From contig JBEKBJ010000016.1 of the NCBI GenBank assembly GCA_050015455.1, positions 1 to 61,176 of the forward strand: a stretch of DNA of 61,176 nucleotides, given 5' to 3'. Positions 34,550 through 43,518 of this stretch are shown here, one piece after another (position 1 is the stretch's first letter; each line of letters begins with the position of its first letter). A model generated the notes under the pieces. That model did not search any database and was not told the origin of the DNA. It worked only from the letters and a program-made list of their open reading frames with translations. The position numbers and the translations under genes are program-made. This DNA comes from JAGDMS01 sp050015455 (GTDB taxonomy: Bacteria; Desulfobacterota; Binatia; HRBIN30).

Positions 34550-36061
34550 GTGGAAGCCGAATCCGATCTCATTGCGGCGCGCCGTCGCAAGCTGGAAGAA
34601 CTCCGCCAGCGCGGGGTTAATCCGTATCCCAACGACTTTCGGCCGGCGGATACTGCCGCCGGCATCCAGCAACGGTTCGGGGCGCGCAGCCGCGAGCAGC
34701 TCGAAGGCTGCCAGGATGCCGTTAGCGTAGCCGGCCGTATCGTCGGCCTGCGTGACTTCGGCCGCGCCTCCTTCCTACATCTACAGGACCGCACCGGCAA
34801 GATCCAGGCGTACGTCAAACGCGAGGTCGTCGGTGAGGAAGCGTTCAGCACCTTCAAGGCCATGGACTTGGGAGACTTCGCCGGCATCGTAGGGTACCCT
34901 TTTCGCACCCGCACCGGGGAGCTGACCGTTGCCGCGCAACAGGTCCGCCTCTTGGCCAAGGCCCTACGGCCGCTGCCCGAGAAGTGGCACGGCCTGACCG
35001 ATGTCGAAGCCCGCTACCGCCAACGGTATCTCGATTTGGTCGTGAACCAGGAAGCATGCCACGTGTTTCAGCTGCGCTCACGCATGGTCGAGCGCATCCG
35101 CGCCTTCTTCACCGCCCGTGACTTCCTCGAGGTCGAGACGCCGGTGATGCAGCCGCTCTTCGGGGGCGCGACGGCGCGGCCGTTCATCACACACCACAAC
35201 GCGCTCGATATCGATCTCTATCTGCGTATTGCGCCGGAGCTGTACCTGAAGCGGCTGCTGGTGGGTGGGTTCGAACGGGTGTTCGAGTTGGCGCGCGTGT
35301 TCCGCAACGAAGGCGTGTCGGTGCGGCACAACCCCGAGTTCACCATGCTGGAGTTCTACTGGGCCTACGCTACCTACGAAGATCTGATGCAGCTTACGGA
35401 AGAACTGGTGGTCACCATGGCAGAGGAGTTGCTGGGCCAGCACACGCTGACCTACGGTGAGTGGACCATTGATCTCACGCCGCCGTGGCGGCGCATTTCC
35501 ATGCCGGAGTACGTTGCCGCCTGCGCCCACGTGTCGCTGGATGCCGTCCTCGCATTGGACGTGGAGACGCTGAAGAACGCCGCCGCCAGGCTGGAGGTGG
35601 CGGTCGATCACGACTATGTGGCGCATCACGGACCGGGCGCCGCAGGGTACTTGCTGAACGACATTTTCGAAGCGACGGCCGAGCCGGAGCTGATCCAGCC
35701 GACATTCGTTTACCAGTACCCGGCGGCGGTATCCCCGCTGGCGCGGCGCAACGCCGAGCGGCCGCAGTTCGTGGACCGCTTCGAGCCCTTTATCGCCAGG
35801 CGCGAGATCGGCAACGCCTTCTCCGAGCTCAATGATCCCGACGATCAGCGCGCTCGCTTCGAAGAGCAGCTGCGCGCCCGGGCCGCTGGCGATGAGGAAG
35901 CGCACGTGATGGATGAGGACTTCGTGCGCGCCCTCGAGCACGGCATGCCGCCAGCGGCCGGGGAGGGCATCGGCATCGACCGCTTGGTTATGCTGTTTAC
36001 CAACTCGCCGTCGATCCGCGACGTCATCTTGTTCCCGCATATGCGACCGGAGAGAAAATAG
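34550..36061 (+). CDS. lysS: Lysyl-tRNA synthetase, class II
   Basis: 503 residues from a GTG at 34550. N-terminal OB fold (VAGRIVGLRDFGRASFLHLQ), class II motif 1 near FLEVETPVMQ, motif 2 FRNEGVSVRHNPEFTMLEFY and motif 3 GEGIGIDRLVMLFTN. Charges tRNA-Lys. It heads the envelope gene series, 77 bases before lolC, an arrangement common in Deltaproteobacteria-like genomes. Confidence 0.96.
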   Translation: MEAESDLIAARRRKLEELRQRGVNPYPNDFRPADTAAGIQQRFGARSREQLEGCQDAVSVAGRIVGLRDFGRASFLHLQDRTGKIQAYVKREVVGEEAFSTFKAMDLGDFAGIVGYPFRTRTGELTVAAQQVRLLAKALRPLPEKWHGLTDVEARYRQRYLDLVVNQEACHVFQLRSRMVERIRAFFTARDFLEVETPVMQPLFGGATARPFITHHNALDIDLYLRIAPELYLKRLLVGGFERVFELARVFRNEGVSVRHNPEFTMLEFYWAYATYEDLMQLTEELVVTMAEELLGQHTLTYGEWTIDLTPPWRRISMPEYVAACAHVSLDAVLALDVETLKNAAARLEVAVDHDYVAHHGPGAAGYLLNDIFEATAEPELIQPTFVYQYPAAVSPLARRNAERPQFVDRFEPFIARREIGNAFSELNDPDDQRARFEEQLRARAAGDEEAHVMDEDFVRALEHGMPPAAGEGIGIDRLVMLFTNSPSIRDVILFPHMRPERK

Positions 36062-36068
36062 TGAAAGC

Positions 36069-36131
36069 GTGAAGCGTCAGAGGGCGGAGCGAACTAGATT
36101 GGCGCCCCCCCCTTCCCGTTTCCCGCTTCAA
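36069..36131. repeat. Heptanucleotide-like runs between lysS and lolC
   Basis: GTGAAGC-type words just after the lysS stop, and CCTTCCC, GTTTCCC, GCTTCAA at 36111-36131, eight bases before the lolC ATG. Weaker than the other arrays. Confidence 0.5.
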
Positions 36132-36138
36132 CGCGAAC

Positions 36139-37395
36139 ATGCGCTACGAACTGTTCATCGGGCTACGCTACCTGCGCGCCAAGCGCAAGGAAGCCTTCAT
36201 CTCGCTCATCACCGTGATCTCCATGCTGGGGGTGATGATCGGCGTGATGACGCTCAACATCGTGCTCTCGGTGATGACCGGCTTCGAGGAAGATCTGCGC
36301 GACCGCATCCTCGGCTTCAACCCCCAAGTCGTCGTGCTGAGTTTCAACGGCACCATCACCGACTACGACGGCACGGTGCAGAGCGTGGAGAAGGTGCCGG
36401 GCGTGGTGGCGGCGGCGCCGTTCGTGTATGGCCAGGTCATGCTGTCGGCGCAGCAGAACGTCACCGGCGCCGTGGTACGCGGCGTGACCCTAGCCTCGGA
36501 AGCGGTGATCGACTTGCAGCGCCACTTGAAGGAGGGCGAGGTGGCTGAGCTCGGTCAGCTGCACGCCGTCCCGTTGGACGACGGTAAGAACGGCACCGTC
36601 GAGCTGCCTGGGATCATCATCGGCAAGGATGTGGCGCGCCAGCTCGGCTTGGTCGTTGGCGATCCCGTCAACGTGATCTCGCCGGTCGCCACGCCCACTG
36701 CGGTCGGCATGGTGCCACGCGTGAAGCGGTTCGTCGTCGTCGGCCGGTTCGATTCGGGTATGGCCGAATACGATGCCTCGCTGGTGTACATGGACCTGGC
36801 CAACGCGCAGCGCTTCTTCGACCTCGACGCCGCGGTCACTGGGATCGAGGTGCGGGTCGACGACATTTACCGCGCCAAGGAAGTGGCGGACCGGATCGCC
36901 GCCGCGTTGGGCTTTCCGTTTCGGGTGCGCGACTGGATGGACGTGAATCACAACCTGTTTTCAGCCCTGAAGTTGGAGAAAACGGTCTACTTCATCGTGC
37001 TCCTGCTCATCGTGCTGGTGGCCGCCTTCAACATCGTGGCGACGCTCATCATGGTGGTGATGGAGAAACGCAAGGACATTGCCATCCTGAAGTCGATGGG
37101 TGCGACGCGCGCCGGGGTAGGGCGCATCTTCATCTTCAAAGGTATGGTCATTGGGATCGTCGGCACGTTGATCGGCAATGTCGGTGGGTATTGCGCCTGC
37201 TGGTTGTTGAAGCGCTACCAATTCATCGAGCTGCCGAAAGACGTGTTCTACGTGAACACGCTGCCGGTGAAGATGTACCCGGAATACTTCGCTGCGGTCA
37301 CCGTGGCGTCGTTGCTGATCTGTCTGTTGGCGACCGTGTATCCCGCGCGGCAAGCCGCGCGGCTCACGCCGGTGGATGTCATCCGGTACGAGTGA
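36139..37395 (+). CDS. lolC: Lipoprotein-releasing ABC transporter permease (LolC/LolE family, LolF-type)
   Basis: 418 residues. Four membrane helices: one at about 22-48 and three in the C-terminal part (about 280-410). The periplasmic MacB-like domain lies between. Start MRYELFIGLRYLRAKRKEAF and end PARQAARLTPVDVIRYE are typical of LolC/E. Extracts outer-membrane lipoproteins from the inner membrane with LolD, encoded next. Only one permease is present, so it probably works as a homodimer (LolF style). Confidence 0.94.
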   Translation: MRYELFIGLRYLRAKRKEAFISLITVISMLGVMIGVMTLNIVLSVMTGFEEDLRDRILGFNPQVVVLSFNGTITDYDGTVQSVEKVPGVVAAAPFVYGQVMLSAQQNVTGAVVRGVTLASEAVIDLQRHLKEGEVAELGQLHAVPLDDGKNGTVELPGIIIGKDVARQLGLVVGDPVNVISPVATPTAVGMVPRVKRFVVVGRFDSGMAEYDASLVYMDLANAQRFFDLDAAVTGIEVRVDDIYRAKEVADRIAAALGFPFRVRDWMDVNHNLFSALKLEKTVYFIVLLLIVLVAAFNIVATLIMVVMEKRKDIAILKSMGATRAGVGRIFIFKGMVIGIVGTLIGNVGGYCACWLLKRYQFIELPKDVFYVNTLPVKMYPEYFAAVTVASLLICLLATVYPARQAARLTPVDVIRYE

Positions 37396-37407
37396 AGACG
37401 CGTATGG

Positions 37408-37502
37408 GGCATCGCGTATCGCCTATCGTCAGACGTACCCGGCTTGCGCTGTCGCCCCGGACGGCGTGCGATCCGCGATCAGCGAAAGGCGATAGGCCAA
37501 GC
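37408..37502. repeat. Two heptanucleotide arrays between lolC and lolD
   Basis: GGCATCG, CGTATCG, CCTATCG (37408-37428) and GCGATCA, GCGAAAG, GCGATAG, GCCAAGC (37475-37502). They are near-complements of each other around a 45-nt middle, so the transcript could also fold back. The second array ends against the lolD ATG. Confidence 0.72.
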
Positions 37503-37503
37503 C

Positions 37504-38175
37504 ATGACTGAGCCGCTGGTCCAGGCCGTGGGGTTGTACAAGAGTTACAGCGATGGCCGCCGTATCGACGTATTGATCGACCTCGACTTGCAGGTGGCGG
37601 CTGGCGAGGCGGTGGCCATTGTCGGGCAGTCGGGAGTCGGCAAGAGCACGCTCTTGCACGTGCTGGGGACGCTCGACCGCCCGACGGGGGGCAAGGTGCT
37701 CTTCGACGGCGTCGATCTGTTCAGCTTGCGCGACCGCGAGCAGGCCCTGTTGCGCAACCGCGAGATCGGTTTCGTCTTCCAGTTCCACCATCTCCTGCCC
37801 GACTTCACCGCTTTGGAAAACGTGATGATGCCGGGGCTCATACGCGGCATGAGTACGGCGGAGGCGGAGCCGCGCGCCCGCGCCGTGCTGGAACGGGTTG
37901 GGTTGGGCGAACGGCTTACGCACAAACCCGGCGAGCTGTCCGGAGGCGAGCAGCAACGCGTGGCCGTGGCACGAGCGATAGCGTTGTCGCCCCGGCTGGT
38001 GTTCGCCGATGAGCCGACCGGCAACCTCGATCCGGCCACCGCCGCCGAGGTTCAGCGCCTGCTGATGGATCTCAACCGGGAGCAGCACATCACGCTCATC
38101 ATCGTCACGCACAACGAGGCCTTCGCGGCCTCGGCGCATCGCACCTTGCGCCTGCAAGACGGCCAGCTGCGGTGA
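37504..38175 (+). CDS. lolD: Lipoprotein-releasing ABC transporter ATP-binding protein
   Basis: 223 residues from the ATG at 37504. Walker A GQSGVGKST, signature LSGGEQQRVAVARAI, Walker B LVFADEPTGNLD and H-loop IIVTHN are intact. VFQFHHLLPDFTALENVMMP is the LolD/MacB Q-loop region. Drives the LolC-type permease. Confidence 0.95.
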   Translation: MTEPLVQAVGLYKSYSDGRRIDVLIDLDLQVAAGEAVAIVGQSGVGKSTLLHVLGTLDRPTGGKVLFDGVDLFSLRDREQALLRNREIGFVFQFHHLLPDFTALENVMMPGLIRGMSTAEAEPRARAVLERVGLGERLTHKPGELSGGEQQRVAVARAIALSPRLVFADEPTGNLDPATAAEVQRLLMDLNREQHITLIIVTHNEAFAASAHRTLRLQDGQLR

Positions 38176-38325
38176 CGGCGGGCGTCTTTTCCAGCAGGAC
38201 GAAGGAGTCTCCGCGGGGGCGGCCTTGGACATGAGCTTGTGCCTTGTCGGCGGTGCGGTCTTGGGGTTTACAGCCCGGCCACTGTCTGGTAGGCGTATGC
38301 GCCGATCAAGTCTGTGGAGCTGAGG

Positions 38326-40677
38326 ATGCGGACGCTGCCGCTGGTGATGGGGCTAGGCTTCCTGCTGCGCCTTGTGGCCATCGCGGCAGCTCAAGAAGCA
38401 GCCCAGCCGGCCGGTGGCGAGCCGGGACCGCGTCTTGATCGCGTCGTCATCACCGGCAACCAGCGCGTCGAAGAGGAGGCCATCCGGGTGCAACTGCGCT
38501 CCCAGCCGGCCACCCGCCTCAATCAGGAGACGGTCGACCACGACATCCGAGCGCTATACCACATGGGCTTCTTCGACAACGTCGAGGCTGAGCTGAATCA
38601 GGAACATGGTTTCTGGGTCCTGACCTTCCACGTCACCGAGCGGCCGCTGATCAAGGAAGTCAAGATCGAGGGCAACAAGAAGATCCACCGTGAAGATCTC
38701 GATGGCGCCTTCAAAGTCCGCCCCAACACCATCTTCGATCCCGAGAAGGTCGGGGTTGGCATCGAGGAAGCCAAAAAACTGTACGAGCAGAAGGGCTACC
38801 TTGACGCCCAAATCAGCTACAAGACCACCCCGATGGCCGAAAACCAGGTGAGCCTGGTTTACAAGGTTGATGAAGGGAAGCCGGTGCGCATCACTAAGAT
38901 CGTCTTGGAAGGGGCGCGCGCCCTCACACCAGGACAGCTCAAGGGGGTGATGCAGACGAAAGAGAAGTGGTTCCTCTCTTCCATCACCGGGCGGGGTAAT
39001 CTCGACAATGAGGTGCTGAAGACCGATGTCGAGCACCTCACCGCGTTTTACTACGATCACGGCTACATCGACGTGAAAATCGACGAGCCGGTGGTGGAGC
39101 GCACGGCAAAAGGCTTGCAAGTCACCATCAAGATCGACGAGGGCGACCAGTACAAAGTGGGCACGGTCGACATCGGCGGCGAGCTGCTTCCCGACATGAC
39201 CCAGGCACGTGAGAAGCTGAGCCTCAAGCCCGGCGAGATCTTCCGTACCAGCAAGCTGCGCGACGACATCAACGCGCTAACCGAGATCTACGGCGACCAA
39301 GGGTACGCGTTCGTCAACGTCACGCCCGACACCGAGGGGAGCCGGGCCGACAAACTCATGAACGTCACCTATAAGGTTAGCAAAGGGCCGGAAGTTTACA
39401 TCGACAAGATCGACATCACCGGCAACACCAAGACGCGCGACAAGGTCATCCGCCGCGAGCTGGAGCTGGGCGAGCAGGAGCGCTTCTCGGGGTCCAAGCT
39501 GCGCCGCAGCCAGGAGCGGCTGCGCCGGCTCGGCTTCTTCGAAGACGTCAACATCACCACACGCCGGGCCGAGAGCGAAGACAAGCTGGACTTGCTTGTC
39601 GACGTGAAGGAGGCATCAACCGGTGCCTTCTCCGCCGGCGCCGGTATTTCGTCGGGTGAGAGCTTCCTGTTCAACCTGCGCCTCTCGGAAATCAACCTCT
39701 TCGGCCGCGGCCAGCGGCTCATCCTCAATGCCGATTTCGGCGCGATCCAGCGCAACTTCAGCCTGGACTTCACCGAACCCTACCTCATGGACACCGAGCT
39801 GACCGCCGGGTTCAGTTTGTTCAACTGGCAGTTGATTTTCGACGAGTTCACACGCGGGGGCACCGGTGCCAGCGCTCGGATACTGTACCCATTCAGCGCC
39901 CTCGGCTGGAACAGGCTGGGGCCGCTTTCCCTGATCGACACACGCTTCGGCCTCGAGTACCGCATCGAAGATGCGGAGATCACCGACGTGGCCCTGGATG
40001 CGCCGACCGCCATTCGCACCGAACAAGGCTCCAGCGTGACCAGCAGCATCACCCCGCGATTGTTCCGCGATACCCGCAATCACCCGTTCGATCCGACTGC
40101 CGGCTCCATGCAGGATCTGTCCTTCGAGCTGGCGGGGCTCGGTGGGCAGAGCCATTTCATCAAAGCGGAAGCACGCGGACGGTGGTACTTCCCGTTTTAC
40201 AAGAGCCCGGCCTTGGGGACGTTCACCTTTTCCACCGGCGGCACCTTCGGCTACGGTCTGGGATACAGCGGAGAGCGCGAATTGCCGCTGTTCGAGCGCT
40301 ATTTCCCTGGCGGCATCAACTCGGTACGCGGCTTCCGCATCCTGTCGCTGGGGCCGCAGAACACGGTCACCGATGCCTACGGTCGTCTGATACATACCGA
40401 TCCGGTCGGCGGCAGCCAGGAGCTGATTTTCAACGAAGAGATCATCGTCCCCATCGTCGAGTCCCTGGGTCTGAAGGGCGTCGTGTTTTTCGACGCCGGC
40501 AACGCCTTCTCGGTGGCGCAGGGCATTGACTTCGGCGAAATGCGTATGGCGAGCGGCGGCGGAGTGCGCTGGCTGTCGCCCATCGGGCCCCTGCGGCTGG
40601 AGCTCGGCTTCCCGCTCAACCCACGCCCGCACGATGATAAGCAGACGGTGATGTTCTCCTTCGGCGGTCCGCCGTGA
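38326..40677 (+). CDS. bamA: Outer membrane protein assembly factor BamA
   Basis: 783 residues from the ATG at 38326, with GGAG 6 nt upstream; a GTG at 38314 is unlikely. Signal peptide MRTLPLVMGLGFLLRLVAIA ending near AAAQ. Five POTRA domains occupy about residues 35-430 (for example DRVVITGNQRVEEEAI, YIDKIDITGNTKTRDKVIRR). The C-terminal Omp85 barrel carries the conserved INSVRGF in loop 6 and ends ..QTVMFSFGGPP. Inserts beta-barrel proteins into the outer membrane. Confidence 0.96.
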   Translation: MRTLPLVMGLGFLLRLVAIAAAQEAAQPAGGEPGPRLDRVVITGNQRVEEEAIRVQLRSQPATRLNQETVDHDIRALYHMGFFDNVEAELNQEHGFWVLTFHVTERPLIKEVKIEGNKKIHREDLDGAFKVRPNTIFDPEKVGVGIEEAKKLYEQKGYLDAQISYKTTPMAENQVSLVYKVDEGKPVRITKIVLEGARALTPGQLKGVMQTKEKWFLSSITGRGNLDNEVLKTDVEHLTAFYYDHGYIDVKIDEPVVERTAKGLQVTIKIDEGDQYKVGTVDIGGELLPDMTQAREKLSLKPGEIFRTSKLRDDINALTEIYGDQGYAFVNVTPDTEGSRADKLMNVTYKVSKGPEVYIDKIDITGNTKTRDKVIRRELELGEQERFSGSKLRRSQERLRRLGFFEDVNITTRRAESEDKLDLLVDVKEASTGAFSAGAGISSGESFLFNLRLSEINLFGRGQRLILNADFGAIQRNFSLDFTEPYLMDTELTAGFSLFNWQLIFDEFTRGGTGASARILYPFSALGWNRLGPLSLIDTRFGLEYRIEDAEITDVALDAPTAIRTEQGSSVTSSITPRLFRDTRNHPFDPTAGSMQDLSFELAGLGGQSHFIKAEARGRWYFPFYKSPALGTFTFSTGGTFGYGLGYSGERELPLFERYFPGGINSVRGFRILSLGPQNTVTDAYGRLIHTDPVGGSQELIFNEEIIVPIVESLGLKGVVFFDAGNAFSVAQGIDFGEMRMASGGGVRWLSPIGPLRLELGFPLNPRPHDDKQTVMFSFGGPP

Positions 40678-40721
40678 TCGGGGAACGCCTTTGGCAGAAG
40701 GTGGGACCGGGGATTCTTGCT

Positions 40722-40756
40722 GCCATGGGCGATAGGCGATAAGCCATATGCGAACT
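40722..40756. repeat. Heptanucleotide array, GCGATAG/GCCATAT words
   Basis: Five contiguous units: GCCATGG, GCGATAG, GCGATAA, GCCATAT, GCGAACT. One of the clearest arrays; it ends directly before the skp ribosome binding site AGGAGG. Confidence 0.82.
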
Positions 40757-40772
40757 TAGGAGGCTGACGTTC

Positions 40773-41309
40773 ATGAAGGTTGTCTTGTGGATGCTTGCTG
40801 GAATGCTGCTAGCAGACGTGGCGTTGGCGCAAGGCGCCCCGAAGATCGGGTATGTCGACCTGCAACGCGCGCTCAACGAGTCCGACGCCGGCAAGAAGGC
40901 TAAGGAAGAGTTCAAGGTGCAGGTAGATAAGCTGCAGGCGCAACTGAAGAAGCAGAAGGACGAAATCGACAACCTGAAGGAGCAGCTCGAGAAGAAGTCG
41001 CTGGTCATGAAGGAAGAGGAACGCAGCAATCTCGAGGAGGACTACCGCAAGAGGCTGCGCGACTTCGAGAACAACTACAAGGATTCGCAGGCCGATCTGC
41101 AGAAGAAGGACAACGAACTGACCGGCGCCATCATCCATGACTTGCAGGATGTCATCCGCAGCTACGGCGAGCGCGAGAACTATACGTTGATTCTCGAGGC
41201 CGGGAGCACGGCCGTACTGTACGGCGCCAAGAGCGTGGATCTGACCGACGCCATAATCCACGAGTACGATGGCAGCCGTCCGGTGAAGGGGAAGAAGAAG
41301 GAGAAATGA
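40773..41309 (+). CDS. skp: Periplasmic chaperone Skp/OmpH
   Basis: 178 residues with AGGAGG 9 nt upstream. Signal peptide MKVVLWMLAGMLLADVALAQ, the family opening KIGYVDLQRALNES, a long coiled coil (about 45-125, Lys/Glu/Gln-rich) and a returning strand (YTLILEAGSTAVLYGA). Holds unfolded outer-membrane proteins on their way to BamA. Confidence 0.94.
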   Translation: MKVVLWMLAGMLLADVALAQGAPKIGYVDLQRALNESDAGKKAKEEFKVQVDKLQAQLKKQKDEIDNLKEQLEKKSLVMKEEERSNLEEDYRKRLRDFENNYKDSQADLQKKDNELTGAIIHDLQDVIRSYGERENYTLILEAGSTAVLYGAKSVDLTDAIIHEYDGSRPVKGKKKEK

Positions 41310-41341
41310 TACGCTCAGCGTGGTAGCTTGCCGAGGGACGC

Positions 41342-41809
41342 ATGAGCGCGAAGCAAACGCCGCTGTTCGACTATAACGAGATCGCCTCGCTGCTGCCGCA
41401 TCGCTACCCGTTCCAGTTCATCGATCGAGTACTGGAGTTCGAGGATGGCCGGCGGATCATGGCGCTCAAGAACGTCTCCATCAACGAGCCCTTCTTTCGG
41501 GGTCACTTCCCGGAGTACCCGCTGATGCCAGGCGTGCTGATTTGCGAAGCGCTGGCGCAAGCCGGCGCTCTGCTCGGGCACCGCTCCACCAATGGAGTGC
41601 GGCCCGGTTACGTGTTCCTCCTCGCGGGACTCGACCGGGTACGCTTCCGACATTTGGTACGCCCCGGCGATCAGCTGTACCTCGAGGTGGTGCTGCTCAG
41701 GCGGCACTGGCCACTGTGGAAGATGCACGGGGTTGCCCGCGTGGAGGGGCGGGCAGTAACCGAGGCGGATCTCTCCGCTATGGAGATTGAAAGGAGTCGG
41801 CGACCATGA
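41342..41809 (+). CDS. fabZ: 3-hydroxyacyl-[ACP] dehydratase FabZ
   Basis: 155 residues. LLPHRYPFQFIDRV (catalytic His) and GHFPEYPLMPGVLICEALAQ (catalytic Glu region) define FabZ. Dehydrates 3-hydroxyacyl-ACP, competing with LpxA for the same substrate. Directly follows skp where lpxD would usually lie between them. ATGA overlap with lpxA. Confidence 0.96.
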   Translation: MSAKQTPLFDYNEIASLLPHRYPFQFIDRVLEFEDGRRIMALKNVSINEPFFRGHFPEYPLMPGVLICEALAQAGALLGHRSTNGVRPGYVFLLAGLDRVRFRHLVRPGDQLYLEVVLLRRHWPLWKMHGVARVEGRAVTEADLSAMEIERSRRP

Positions 41810-42588
41810 GCGGTCCATGCATCCATCCAACCGCCATCGTCGCCGCGGGCGCCGAGCTCGATGATGACGTCGACATTGCCGCGTATGCGATCATCGGCCC
41901 CAAGGTACGAATCGGGCGCAACACGCACGTCGGGCCGCACACCGTAATCGACGGCCGTGCTACCATCGGGTGCGACAACCAGATCTTCCACCATGCTTCG
42001 GTCGGTGCCGTACCTCAGGACCTCAAGTACGGCGGCGAACCGAGTGAGCTTATCATCGGCAACCACAACTGCATCCGCGAGTTCGCTACGCTGCACATCG
42101 GCACCAGTGGCGGCGGCATGGTCACGCGTATCGGTGATCAGAACCTGTTGATGAACTTCAGTCACGTGGCGCATGATTGCCAGCTCGGCAGCCATATCAT
42201 CGTCGCCAACGGAGCGCAGCTGGCCGGGCACGTGGCCATCGAGGACTACGTGATCGTGGGGGCGCTGGTGGGGATCCATCAATTTGTAAAGATCGGCGAA
42301 TCGGCTATCCTGGGCGCCGGTGCCATGGTGTCCCAGGATGTGCCGCCATTTTGCAATGCCACCGGCGACCGCGCACGGCTGCACGGCCTCAACCTAGTCG
42401 GCCTCAAACGCCGCGGCTTCAGCCCGGAACTGGTGCGCAACATCAAACGCGCCTATCGCATCGTCTTCCAGTCCGGACTCAAGCTCGCCGAGGCCATCGC
42501 GCGGGCGCGCCAGGAGGTCCCGCAGTCGCCGGAAATCGAGCACTTCCTCGCCTTCATTCAGGCGGCCGAGCGGGGAGTGTGCCGGTAG
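41806..42588 (+). CDS. lpxA: Acyl-ACP--UDP-N-acetylglucosamine O-acyltransferase
   Basis: 260 residues. Left-handed beta-helix built of hexapeptide repeats (about 1-190; CIHPTAIVAAGAELDDDVDI, HVAIEDYVIVGALVGIHQFV) and a helical C terminus. Active-site His in NFSHVAHDCQLG. First step of lipid A synthesis. The adjoining Gfo/Idh oxidoreductase raises the question whether its substrate is UDP-GlcNAc or UDP-GlcNAc3N. Confidence 0.96.
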   Translation: MSGPCIHPTAIVAAGAELDDDVDIAAYAIIGPKVRIGRNTHVGPHTVIDGRATIGCDNQIFHHASVGAVPQDLKYGGEPSELIIGNHNCIREFATLHIGTSGGGMVTRIGDQNLLMNFSHVAHDCQLGSHIIVANGAQLAGHVAIEDYVIVGALVGIHQFVKIGESAILGAGAMVSQDVPPFCNATGDRARLHGLNLVGLKRRGFSPELVRNIKRAYRIVFQSGLKLAEAIARARQEVPQSPEIEHFLAFIQAAERGVCR

Positions 42589-42603
42589 GAGCATGTCGCT
42601 GAC

Positions 42604-42680
42604 GGCATATGGCCTGCGGCAACAGACGAACCGCGGTTTTCACGGGCGAGTTGCCATAAGCCCTACGCCATAAGCCACAC
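42604..42680. repeat. Heptanucleotide arrays between lpxA and lpxI
   Basis: GGCATAT, GGCCTGC, GGCAACA (42604-42624) and the cleaner GCCATAA, GCCCTAC, GCCATAA, GCCACAC (42653-42680), ending 13 bases before the lpxI ATG. Related in word to the arrays at 40722 and 52462. Confidence 0.78.
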
Positions 42681-42693
42681 GTCAGCCGCAGCC

Positions 42694-43518
42694 ATGCAAC
42701 GCGTCGGACTCATCGCCGGCAACGGCCGTTTCCCATTGCTGTTTGCGCGCAGCGCCCGCAGTCAAGGCATCGAGGTCATTGCCGTCGCACACGAAGGCGA
42801 GACGCTTCCCGGGCTCACCGAGTTGGTGAGTGCCATCACCTGGGTCAAGGTCGGCGAACTGGAGCGCATCATCTACGCGTTTCAACACGCCGGCGTCACG
42901 CGCGCGGTGATGGCCGGCGGCATCCACAAAGCCGCGTTGCTGGAGCGCTTCGCGCCCGACCAACGTGCGCTGGGTTTTCTCGCGCGCCTGGCGCATTTCG
43001 GTGATGATGAGCTGCTGCGCGGGGTGGCGGCGGAGCTGGAAAGCGAGGGCATCGAAATCGTGCCCTCGACCACCTTCCTCACCATGCTGCTGGCGCCGGC
43101 TGGAACCTTGACGGAGAACGAGCCCACCGAAGCACAATGGCGCGACATTCGCCACGGGATCGAGGTGGCGCAAGCAATCGGCCGCTGGGACATCGGGCAG
43201 AGCGTCGTCATCAAGTCGGGCATCGTGCTGGCTGTGGAAGCCATCGAGGGCACTGACGCCACCATTGCGCGCGGCGGCCGCCCCGGCGCCGTGGTGGTGA
43301 AGGTGAGCAAGCCGCAGCAGGACTTGCGCTTCGACGTCCCGGCAGCGGGGCCGGAGACCGTACGCGTGTGCGCCGAAGCGGGCATCGCTGTGCTGGCGGT
43401 CGAGGCGGGGAAAACGCTGCTGCTGGAGAAACAAGACTTACTCAGTGAGGCCGACGCGGCCGGCCTCAGCGTCGTCGGGGTTGAGACCGGCGCCACCCCC
43501 GTGGACCTGGCGAAATGA
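42694..43518 (+). CDS. lpxI: UDP-2,3-diacylglucosamine pyrophosphatase LpxI
   Basis: 274 residues. MQRVGLIAGNGRFPLLFARS and, in the second half, GRWDIGQSVVIKSGIVLAVE, then IEGTDATIARGG, are LpxI-specific. Replaces LpxH in alphaproteobacteria and many other phyla and makes lipid X. ATGA overlap with the next gene. Confidence 0.95.
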   Translation: MQRVGLIAGNGRFPLLFARSARSQGIEVIAVAHEGETLPGLTELVSAITWVKVGELERIIYAFQHAGVTRAVMAGGIHKAALLERFAPDQRALGFLARLAHFGDDELLRGVAAELESEGIEIVPSTTFLTMLLAPAGTLTENEPTEAQWRDIRHGIEVAQAIGRWDIGQSVVIKSGIVLAVEAIEGTDATIARGGRPGAVVVKVSKPQQDLRFDVPAAGPETVRVCAEAGIAVLAVEAGKTLLLEKQDLLSEADAAGLSVVGVETGATPVDLAK

